From NCBI GenBank assembly GCA_964575975.1, contig CAZNTU010000169.1, positions 1-12,369 on the forward strand: a stretch of 12,369 bases of DNA, given 5' to 3'. Positions 1-7,600 of this stretch are shown piece after piece. Below the pieces are notes generated by a model. The model did not search any database, had not been told where the DNA came from, and saw nothing but the letters and a program-made list of their open reading frames with translations. Positions within the stretch are counted from its first letter, which is position 1, and each line of letters opens with the position of its first letter. The DNA is from G963674505 sp964575975 (lineage in GTDB: Bacteria; Desulfobacterota; Desulfobacteria; Desulfobacterales; SKZT01). A program made the translations under genes and the position numbers.

Positions 1-1
1 T

Positions 2-1219
2 CCGCCTGCAAAAAGATTCCATCTCTTCGCGGCTTCCCAACTTCAGAGAGCGCTGAAAATGGAAGGGATGGGCACGATGGCGGGGGGCGTCGCCCACGAT
101 CTGAACAATATCCTAGGCGGTATTGTCAGCTATCCGGACCTTCTTCTCATGAATCTTCCGGAAGACAACCCGTTGCGGCGACCGCTATCGACGATCCAGC
201 AGGCGGGTCTAAGGGCGTCGGACCTGGTGCAGGATTTGTTGACCATGGCCCGGAGAGGGGTGGGAGTCAAGGATTTCGTGTCTCTAAACGGAGTTGTAGA
301 TCAGTACCTGCAAAGTCCCGAATTCGAAAGGCTGAAGTCGGCGAAATCGGAGATGTCCGTGCAACTCGATCTGGATGAACGGCTTCTTTGGATAAAAGGT
401 TCGCCAGTCCATCTATACAAATCGTTGATGAACTTGGTTCAAAACAGCGCGGAGGCGATGGGAATCGGCGGCCCGCTGACCATTTCGACGGAAAATCTGC
501 ACTACGACCGGACTTACAGGGGATTCGAACAGATCGAAGCGGGGGACTATGCGGTCTTGACCGTCGCCGACAGCGGCACGGGTATCGCGAGCGAGGATCT
601 TGAGAAAATATTCGAGCCTTTCTATACCAAGAAGGTCATGGGCATCAGCGGCACCGGCTTGGGCATGTCAGTCGTCTGGGCCACCGTAAAGGACCATAAC
701 GGATTCATCGATGTGGTCACCCGACCCGGAAAGGGAACGACCTTCAAGCTGCATTTTCCGGTCACCCGCGAGATCCCGCCATCGGGTGGCGGACCCTGTT
801 TCGACCCGAATCGTTGCCGCGGCCGGGGCGAAAAGGTCCTTGTAATCGACGATGTCGAAAGTCAGCGCGAAGTCGCCGTCGAAATTCTAAAGGCGTTCGG
901 ATACGTTCCAGAGACAGTCGAGTCGGGAGAGAAAGCCATCGAATATCTGAGAGAAAACACAGCGGACATTCTAGTTCTAGACATGATCATGAATTCCGGC
1001 ATGGACGGCCTGGACACCTACAAGGAAATTATAGGATTTCGTCCGGGGCAAAAGGCGATCATCGTCAGCGGGTACGCCGAAACGGACCGCATTAGCGAGA
1101 CGCAGAGGCTTGGCGCGGGAAAATTCGTCAAAAAGCCGTATACGTTCGAAAAATTGGCCGTCGCCATTCGAGAAGAACTTGAGCGAAGCGAAATTCAGGC
1201 CAGCAGGAGACCGGAATAG
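2..1219 (+). CDS. Hybrid sensor histidine kinase/response regulator, C-terminal part (5' end outside window)
   Basis: The protein autophosphorylates a histidine and passes the phosphate to its own receiver domain, as in two-component signalling. The frame is open to the window edge, and the 19 codons before the first internal ATG (position 59) read as the start of the HisKA helix (AASQLQRALK), so the true start and the sensor domain lie upstream. Numbering from that ATG: phosphoacceptor H13 in VAHDLNN; N-box around N125-N129 (LMNLVQNSAEA); G1 box DSGTG at 171-175; F-box IFEPFYTKK at 184-192; G2 box GTGLGM at 198-203. A receiver domain follows at about 258-375, with acidic pair D264/D265, phosphoacceptor D308, S337 and K359. 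All catalytic residues are present, so the visible part should be active. It has no separate output domain, so the signal probably goes on through a phosphorelay or to a partner not seen here. The stimulus is unknown because the sensor is missing. The domain order and several local motifs are those I recall from Desulfobacterota hybrid kinases. Confidence 0.93.
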   Translation, partial: PPAKRFHLFAASQLQRALKMEGMGTMAGGVAHDLNNILGGIVSYPDLLLMNLPEDNPLRRPLSTIQQAGLRASDLVQDLLTMARRGVGVKDFVSLNGVVDQYLQSPEFERLKSAKSEMSVQLDLDERLLWIKGSPVHLYKSLMNLVQNSAEAMGIGGPLTISTENLHYDRTYRGFEQIEAGDYAVLTVADSGTGIASEDLEKIFEPFYTKKVMGISGTGLGMSVVWATVKDHNGFIDVVTRPGKGTTFKLHFPVTREIPPSGGGPCFDPNRCRGRGEKVLVIDDVESQREVAVEILKAFGYVPETVESGEKAIEYLRENTADILVLDMIMNSGMDGLDTYKEIIGFRPGQKAIIVSGYAETDRISETQRLGAGKFVKKPYTFEKLAVAIREELERSEIQASRRPE

Positions 1220-1303
1220 CGCCAATTCGCTTTTTTCAAGGCGCTCTTGCCGCCGGAGGCGCATGGCTGAAGACGCTGCTTCAACTGCGGCGACAAGAAG
1301 AAA

Positions 1304-1486
1304 ATGGCCAATGCCTCTTTAAATCCCTTTTCCTATCAACCGGACGTCGAGGGCTGCAATCCAGACATCTCCAGTCGCAAGGCCGCGGAACAAATCTTCT
1401 TGGAAGGCCCGTATGGATGGCCGAATACCGAACCGCACATTGAAAAATACATCGACGGAAGGATTTTCAGAAAGGAAACGAATTAG
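1304..1486 (+). CDS. Possible small protein of 60 residues, not recognised
   Basis: This short frame fills part of the gap between the kinase and the ATPase. It begins MANASLNPFSYQPDVEG and ends IDGRIFRKETN. Codon choice resembles the neighbouring genes, and the composition is protein-like: aromatic residues, a single Cys and charged residues spread evenly. There is no signal peptide, membrane segment or motif I can name. Before the ATG there is only a purine-rich run (AAGAAGAAA), not a clear Shine-Dalgarno sequence. The frame stays open upstream to 1271 without another start codon and reads CFNCGDKKK there, so this could be the remnant of a slightly longer gene whose start was lost. It may equally be a chance ORF. 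No function is proposed. Confidence 0.4.
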   Translation: MANASLNPFSYQPDVEGCNPDISSRKAAEQIFLEGPYGWPNTEPHIEKYIDGRIFRKETN

Positions 1487-1491
1487 CATTA

Positions 1492-1515
1492 TATACTCTT
1501 AACCGTCGGAGTATA
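1492..1515. promoter_or_regulatory. Perfect 7-bp inverted repeat upstream of the P-type ATPase
   Basis: TATACTC (1492-1498) and GAGTATA (1509-1515) are perfect inverted copies separated by 10 bases. They lie 24 bases before the ATPase start codon. The left arm contains TATACT, which resembles a sigma70 -10 box, but no matching -35 box is visible at 16-18 bases. The repeat could be an operator for a dimeric regulator, or a hairpin in the mRNA leader. There is no T-run after it, so it is not a typical terminator. Confidence 0.35.
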
Positions 1516-1538
1516 GAGAAAGGATTGAAGAATTCAAA

Positions 1539-4292
1539 ATGCAAAACGCTTGGTACCGAAAAGAAAGCGAGGAGGTAACGGCCGAACTTGGCACCACTCG
1601 TTCCGGCGGTTTGACGGACCAGGAAGCCGCCGAACGGCTGGAACGGCATGGGCGGAACGAGATTCGCGACCGAGGGGGCAAGTCCTCGCTTCCCATTCTT
1701 TTCGAGCAGTTCACGAGCACCATGGTTCTCATACTGATCGCGGCCGCAGTGATCTCCGGCTTTCTTGGCAAGTTCATCGAAACCGTGGCCATCGCCGCCA
1801 TCGTGGTTCTGTTCGCCCTTCTGGGCTTTTTCCAGGAATATCGCGCCGAGCGAGCCATGGCCGCCCTCAAGAAGATGACCGTGCCGCTGGTGCGCGTCTT
1901 GCGCAACGGGCTCGTGGTGGAACGTTCGGCGCAATCGCTGGTGCCCGGGGATATCGTTCTCCTGGAAGCCGGCAACATCGTCCCGGCGGACATGCGACTG
2001 CTGGAGGAGGTCAATCTTCGCACGCAAGAAGCTGCCCTCACGGGAGAATCCGAGCCGGTGGAGAAGACGGCGGGGGCTCTGAACAAGCCGGATTTGCCGT
2101 TGGGCGACCGGCGCAATATGACCTACATGGGCACTGTGGTCGCCTACGGCCGGGGCACGGGAGTCGTGGTCCTGACGGGAATGCAAACGGAACTGGGAAA
2201 AATCGCCGAACTCATCCAGGCAAGCAAGGACCAGCCGACTCCGCTCCAACGTCAACTGGACATCGTAGGAAAAGGACTGGCTCTTTTCGGTTTCCTCGTG
2301 GCCGGACTCGTGCTGGGCATTGGCCTGATCCAGGGGGAAGACCTGGGCGACATGTTATTGACTGCCGTCAGCGTAGCCGTCGCGGTCGTCCCGGAAGGGC
2401 TTCCCGCCGTCGTCACGATCACTTTGGCGCTGGGAGGCCAACGCATGCTCCGGCGCAAAGCACTCATTCGAAAACTGCCTGCGGTAGAGACGCTAGGGTC
2501 GGTCACTGAAATCTGTTCGGACAAGACGGGAACGCTGACGGTCAATCGCATGGCTGTTACGATCATCGACGTGGTCGGCCACTACGTGGAACTGGCCGGG
2601 ACCGGAGGGCATCCGGCGCCCGCTCTCGCGCAATCCGCCACCGCTTCCGGCGCGTTGGCCCAATATCCGCCGGGGGTTCGCCTCATGCTGGCGGGCTGCG
2701 CACTTTGCAACGACGCGTCCCTGGCCCAAGACAGCGAATCGGGACGGCTTGCGGCCGTGGGAGACCCGACCGAGGGGGCGCTCCTGGTCGCTGCCTCCCA
2801 AGCCGGACTCCACAAAGACGACTTGGAATCCATTTTTCCTCGTTTGGCCGAACTTTCTTTCGATTCGGAACGAAAACGAATGACTACCGTCCATGCCGCA
2901 GGGCGCATTCCCGAGCGCTTTTCCCCGGCTCTCGAGCCGTTCGCGGCTTTCGGAGCCCCCTTCGTAGCCATTACGAAAGGCGCGGTGGACGGCCTTCTGG
3001 ATATTTGCGACCGCATTTGGGTCGAAACGGGTGCGATTTCATTCGACAAGGTTTGGCGCGAACGCATGCGAATGGCAAACGACCAAATGGCGCAAAACGG
3101 CATGAGAGTGCTGGGGATGGCGCTTCGCCCCTTGGAAAGACCGCCTGGCGGGAAAGGCATGGACGCGCTCGAGAATGACCTGATCCTCGTTGGATTGACG
3201 GGCATGGTGGATCCGCCTCGGCCGGAAGCGAAAGAAGCCGTACGGGTATGCAAAAACGCTGGCATCCGCCCGATCATGATTACGGGAGACCATCCGCTTA
3301 CGGCGCGCTTCATCGCCTACGACCTGGGCATCGCGGAAAACGGACGCGTCAGGACGGGACAGGAAATCGACCGGATGTCGCCCGCCGAATTGGATAGGGA
3401 GATCGAGGAAGTTTCCGTTTACGCCCGCGTCTCGCCGGAACACAAGCTCCGGATTGTGGAATCTCTGCAAAACAAGGGGAGGGTAGTCGCCATGACCGGA
3501 GACGGCGTCAACGACGCCCCGGCCCTTAAAAGGGCCGACATCGGCATCGCAATGGGAATCACGGGCACGGACGTTTCCAAGGAGGCCTCCGACGTGGTCC
3601 TGCTGGACGACAACTTTTCCACCATCGTTTCCGCAGTGGAGGAAGGAAGAGCCATTTACGACAACATCAGAAGGTTCGTCCAGTTCTCCATAGCCGGAAA
3701 CATCGGCAAGATAATCGTCATGCTGTTCGCGCCCCTGTTCGGCATGACAGTGGCGCTGCTGCCCCTTCAGCTTCTATGGCTGAATCTGTTGACAGACGGT
3801 CTTCTGGGTTTGGGATTGGGCGTGCAGGCGTCCGAACCTGGCGTAATGAACAAACCTCCGCGGTCGCCCTCGGCAGGATTTTTCGGCGGAGGATTGAAGA
3901 CCCATATCGCCTGGATCGGCATTTTAATCGGGGTTGTGGCACTTGGCGTCGGCGTTTTCTATTTCGAGGCGGCCCCGGAGGAAAGCCGAGTCTGGCGAAC
4001 CATGATATTCACCACCGTCGCCTTTCTGCAGATCGGGCAGGCGCTGGCTTCGAGTTCGACCGAGACGGCCTTTTTTTCCCGGAATACAGATCCGAATCGT
4101 TTCATGTCGCTGATGGTTCTGTTTGTGCTGGTATTGCAGCTTTCGGTCCTTTACATCCCGAGCCTGGCGGTCGTGTTCGCGACCGTCCCCCTGTCTTTGG
4201 AAAACCTGGGCGTTTGCGCAGCTTTTGGCTGCATCTCTCTTGTAAGCATCGAATTGGAAAAACGGATGCTCCGTCGTCGCCTCCGAAGATGA
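1539..4292 (+). CDS. Calcium-transporting P-type ATPase (P2 type)
   Basis: This is an inner-membrane pump that uses ATP to move a cation, most likely Ca2+, out of the cytoplasm. At 917 residues it has normal family length and is complete. Landmarks: M1-M2 at about 58-100; actuator motif TGES at 168-171; M3-M4 at about 245-295 with PEGLP at 285-289; phosphorylation site D328 in CSDKTGTLT; FDSERKRMT at 441-449 and KGA at 480-482 for nucleotide binding; DPPR at 558-561; TGD at 582-584; TGDGVNDAP at 653-661; six C-terminal membrane segments from about 717. PEGLP in M4 and N749/T752/D753 in M6 (WLNLLTDG) match ion site II of SERCA. In M5, SERCA E771 is replaced by K724 (NIGKII), and in M8 E908 is replaced by Q831, so site I looks lost. 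This fits one Ca2+ per cycle, as in LMCA1 and PMCA. The start is preceded by AAGGA at 14 bases and GAAG at 8 bases, so ribosome binding may be modest. Mn2+ (as for SPCA pumps) is a less likely substrate. Confidence 0.95.
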   Translation: MQNAWYRKESEEVTAELGTTRSGGLTDQEAAERLERHGRNEIRDRGGKSSLPILFEQFTSTMVLILIAAAVISGFLGKFIETVAIAAIVVLFALLGFFQEYRAERAMAALKKMTVPLVRVLRNGLVVERSAQSLVPGDIVLLEAGNIVPADMRLLEEVNLRTQEAALTGESEPVEKTAGALNKPDLPLGDRRNMTYMGTVVAYGRGTGVVVLTGMQTELGKIAELIQASKDQPTPLQRQLDIVGKGLALFGFLVAGLVLGIGLIQGEDLGDMLLTAVSVAVAVVPEGLPAVVTITLALGGQRMLRRKALIRKLPAVETLGSVTEICSDKTGTLTVNRMAVTIIDVVGHYVELAGTGGHPAPALAQSATASGALAQYPPGVRLMLAGCALCNDASLAQDSESGRLAAVGDPTEGALLVAASQAGLHKDDLESIFPRLAELSFDSERKRMTTVHAAGRIPERFSPALEPFAAFGAPFVAITKGAVDGLLDICDRIWVETGAISFDKVWRERMRMANDQMAQNGMRVLGMALRPLERPPGGKGMDALENDLILVGLTGMVDPPRPEAKEAVRVCKNAGIRPIMITGDHPLTARFIAYDLGIAENGRVRTGQEIDRMSPAELDREIEEVSVYARVSPEHKLRIVESLQNKGRVVAMTGDGVNDAPALKRADIGIAMGITGTDVSKEASDVVLLDDNFSTIVSAVEEGRAIYDNIRRFVQFSIAGNIGKIIVMLFAPLFGMTVALLPLQLLWLNLLTDGLLGLGLGVQASEPGVMNKPPRSPSAGFFGGGLKTHIAWIGILIGVVALGVGVFYFEAAPEESRVWRTMIFTTVAFLQIGQALASSSTETAFFSRNTDPNRFMSLMVLFVLVLQLSVLYIPSLAVVFATVPLSLENLGVCAAFGCISLVSIELEKRMLRRRLRR

Positions 4293-4312
4293 TCGTCGTG
4301 ACAAAATGGATC

Positions 4313-4341
4313 TTGATCCTCTCCCGTTTTTTTCCTATACT
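4313..4341 (+). promoter_or_regulatory. Candidate sigma70-type promoter of the giant beta-helix gene
   Basis: TTGATC (4313-4318) and TATACT (4336-4341) are separated by exactly 17 bases. They match the -35 consensus at 4 of 6 and the -10 consensus at 5 of 6 positions. Transcription would begin near 4348 and leave a leader of about 200 bases before the start codon at 4551. A second, weaker -10-like TAAAAT is at 4415-4420, with TTGCAT 18 bases upstream. The element starts 21 bases after the ATPase stop codon, which suggests the giant gene is transcribed independently. Confidence 0.5.
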
Positions 4342-4425
4342 GCCTGCCATACGCGAAAAAAAGGACAAAACTGAACCTTTTAACCTTAATTTGCATATTG
4401 ATTTAACCCGCAACTAAAATATTGC

Positions 4426-4516
4426 AATCAAGTTTGCCACCGCGCTTGATTCTTTGCCAATGTACTTTCAGATCGTGCGTGTCGCGCCCGCCTATTCGGG
4501 TTCGCCGAGGAGGGCG
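4426..4516 (+). promoter_or_regulatory. Possible structured mRNA leader (two hairpins)
   Basis: Two inverted repeats lie in the leader of the giant gene. AATCAAG (4426-4432) pairs with CTTGATT (4445-4451) across 12 bases. CGCCC (4485-4489) pairs with GGGCG (4512-4516), and it encloses an inner stem TCGG/CCGA (4496-4499 with 4505-4508). They end 22 bases before the Shine-Dalgarno sequence. I do not recognise a known riboswitch class. The stems are short, so this may be coincidental structure in GC-rich DNA. Confidence 0.3.
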
Positions 4517-4538
4517 ATGTTGAAAATGCCTTTATTCT

Positions 4539-4543
4539 GGAGG
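4539..4543 (+). promoter_or_regulatory. Shine-Dalgarno sequence that fixes the start of the giant gene at 4551
   Basis: GGAGG stands 7 bases before ATG 4551, an ideal spacing. A TTG in the same frame at 4545 is only 1 base after it and cannot be served by it, so ATG 4551 is the preferred start. The protein then begins MGCKRTG, directly leading into a signal peptide. Confidence 0.75.
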
Positions 4544-4550
4544 ATTGGTC

Positions 4551-4655
4551 ATGGGCTGCAAACGGACTGGAACTGGATCGCGTTCGCTGTTTTTTCTGGC
4601 TTTCATCGTTTTTCAATTATTCATCTTCACGACAATGTCGGGTTTGGCAAACGCG
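4551..4655 (+). other. Signal peptide of the giant beta-helix protein
   Basis: Residues 1-35 have a basic N-region (K4, R5, R11), a long hydrophobic core from L13 to about T28 rich in Phe, Leu and Ile, and a LANA|FG cleavage site of the Ala-X-Ala type. This points to Sec export and signal peptidase I. Cys3 lies before the core and is not a lipobox, so it is not a lipoprotein. Confidence 0.85.
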
Positions 4656-7600
4656 TTCGGGGCCTTGCCCGGCTCCGTCGTCTACGTGAACCCCGATCCG
4701 GGGATAACGCAAAGAGACGGCCTGTCGTGGGAAACGGGCTTGGCGAAAATCAACGAAGGTCTCTCCTACGCCGCTTTGAACGAAATATACGAAGTCTGGG
4801 TCAAAGAGGGCACGTATAACGAAAGCGTGGCGCTCAAATGGGGCGTTTCGCTCTACGGAGGCTTCGCCGGGACCGAGACCGACCGTTCCCAAAGAAAATG
4901 GTCTCTTCATCCCACCGTCATCGATGCCGGTTCTCCAACGCTTTATTCTCGGGCCGTTATCGGAGAAAACGACGCGACAATCGACGGATTCACGATCACG
5001 GGAGGACATGCGTACAAGGGCGGCAATCCCGGAGAAAACCCCGCCGCCGCCGGCGGGGGAATATACAACCTTTACGTTTCCCCCACAGTCAGGAACTGCA
5101 TTGTCACGGGTAATTCCGCCACCGGCGATTCCACCTCCAGAGCCCTCGGCGCCGGCGTCTACAACGAAAGCTGTGGGCCCGTCTTCGAAAACGTCGTGAT
5201 CTACAACAATACGACCGTATCGGAGTTCGGTTGCAACGGCGCGGCCATGTACAACTTGAACAGCAACCCCGGCTTGTACAACGTGACCGTAACAGGGAAC
5301 GACAATGCCACAGAGGGCCCGGGCAGCGGCGCGATCGCCAACGAGGGAGAGTGCGATCCCGTTCTGTACAACGTCATTGTATGGCACAACGGTACATTCG
5401 CGGCGATCGACGACACGGGCAATACGGGCTCCCCGCAGTACAACTATTCCGACATCGAGGGATGGTCCGGCGGAGGAACCAATTTCAGTCTCGACCCGCT
5501 TTTCGAATCAGATGGGTATCGTCTTTCTTCGTCCTCCCCTTGTATCGACAGCGGTTACTCGGAATACTTTATCCCGGCGTTCGATTTCGAAGGCGACGAA
5601 ACTCTGGATTACCTGGCCGTTCCCAACAGCGGTGGCGGACTCTACGCAAACTACCGCGATATCGGGGCCGACGAATATGTCCCCAAATTTTTGGTACCAG
5701 GGGAATACTGGGTGGACATCGCCAGTGGAACGGACGACGCGCTGCATGGCACGGGTCCGGGAAGCTCCGCATGGAAAACCCTCCATTGGGCGCTGCAGCT
5801 AATCAACCACGGCGCGGTCGGAACCCCGGCTTTCGGATATACACTCAATGTCGGTTCCGGAATTTATAGCGTCCCGACAGAGGCCGACATGGAACTCATG
5901 GCCACCCAAAGCTATTTGAAAATCGTAGGGATTCCCCAAGATACACAATGGCCGGTCTTGGACGGAACGGATTCGACCGCTTGGAAGTGGGGAGCGGGAA
6001 TAAACATCGCCGGGCAGGACATTACGGTAGAAGGCCTCGAAATCCGGTTTTTCGATTCCGGAATCAGAATCGAGAGCTGCAGCCCTAAAATAGTCGGCAA
6101 CATCATCCACGACATCGCGTGGTATGGAATTTACATGTTCAGCTCCGAAGGAATGCCTGCGGCAAGTCCTCTAATCCAGAACAATCTCGTTTACATATCG
6201 ACCGATCCTTTCCAAGCGTCCGATGCTTCAGGAATATACATTTACAGCGGAGAACATTCGCCCCAATCTTACCCGGAGGTATACCACAACACTCTGGTGG
6301 GCTGTTCCACGTGTCCCAGCGCGGAAGGCGCCCACAGCAAGGGCATATATATGGACGACTATTACGGAAATTTTTTTCCGATCGTCAAGTACAATATTGT
6401 CGCCCATTTTCGCGACTTGGGAATTTACACTCCCTACTTCTCTCCGCAAAACGTCACTCTCGACTACAACGATTTCTGGAACCCGGGAGGCGACTACAGC
6501 GGATGCGATCCTGGTCCCAACGATATAAGCGACGATCCGCTCGTTTCCCTTGAAGAGGCGTATTACCTCCACGGTGGTTCGCCTTGCAGAAACGCCATTC
6601 CGGAATCGGACTCCGATCCTGTGGACAACGACCTTCTCGGGGTCGCCCGGCCCCACGAGGCAAACAAGGATATCGGCTGCTACGAATTCGTCCCAATCCT
6701 TTCTCCGGGCGTCTACCATGTCGATATGAATCGGCCCGACGACAGCGGAGACGGTTCCTCGGACAGTCCATGGAAATACATCCATACCGCGTTTCACTAT
6801 ATAAACGGAGGTTCGGCCGGGAACTACGAACTGCAAATCGCATCCGGAACCTACTCCGTCGCTTCGTCGGAACCCGACGAGCAACTTTTGCTGACTCAAG
6901 ACAATGTAAAGGTCGTCGGACAGGAAGGGGCTGTCGTCGACGGAACCGGCGCGCTTGCCTGGAGCGTGGGGATCAAGGTGTCCGGGCAATCGGTCGTCGT
7001 CGAGAACCTGGAAATATCCAATTTCGAGGACTGCGGGATCGCCATCGCCGATTGCAGCCCGACGATCCAGAGAAACATGCTTAAAAACAACGGTTTTTGC
7101 GGCATCGGAGTTCTTGCCGACAAGAACGTTGCCGACCCTGTGATTCAAAACAACCTGATTGTCAATCAATCGCCGAACGCGCACGGGATAGTCATCGCCA
7201 CGAAGGATGCCGATGCCTTTCCCAAAGTGTACCACAACACCATCGACGGTCCTGCCGTCTCGGGAGAGGGGTGCGGCATATGGATTCGACAAATCGGGTA
7301 TCATACCGCATATCCGGAAATAATGTACAACATCGTCACCAACCACGGAAATTGCGGCATTTACAACGAAAACGGAATCCCCGTATTATACTACAACGAC
7401 GTCTGGAACAATCCCGAGAACTACAAGTACATTGAACCGGGAGCGAACGACATCAGCGAGGCCCCGCGCTTTGCCAGTTGGCGTCTCCAGTACGGCTCTC
7501 CCTGCATCGACGGAATTCCGGCCGGCATACTCGATCCGGTGGCGGAAGACTTGGAAGGAAATCCAAGACCCAAAGGCGCGGGTTTCGACATCGGCTGCTA

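Noticed and set aside
59..61. ATG 59 as the true start of the kinase
   Set aside because: The frame continues upstream to the edge and encodes the expected first part of the HisKA helix; starting here would leave no sensor domain.
1218..1245. AGCGCC/GGCGCT inverted repeat as a kinase terminator
   Set aside because: The T-run is in the 16-base loop rather than after the stem, so it does not fit an intrinsic terminator.
1467..2255. Open frame of 262 codons on the - strand
   Set aside because: Opposite the conserved ATPase N-terminus; low-complexity His/Arg/Gly composition.
4308..4333. GGATCTTGATCC palindrome followed by T7 as an ATPase terminator
   Set aside because: Usable stem is only 4 bp and the T-run starts several bases later; it also overlaps the better-supported promoter.
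4342..4538. Known riboswitch (for example cyclic-di-GMP) in the leader
   Set aside because: The conserved core bases of the classes I know were not found; only short stems are present.
4545..4547. TTG as start of the giant gene
   Set aside because: It is only one base after GGAGG; ATG 4551 has ideal spacing.
4454..4819. Open frame of 121 codons on the + strand across the leader and start of the giant gene
   Set aside because: Overlaps the signal peptide in another frame, has no Shine-Dalgarno sequence, and turns Arg-rich where the giant gene codes.
6228..7346. Open frame of 372 codons on the - strand
   Set aside because: Lies opposite modules 1 and 2 of the giant gene and is Val/Asp/Arg-rich without motifs; explained as a shadow of the repeats.
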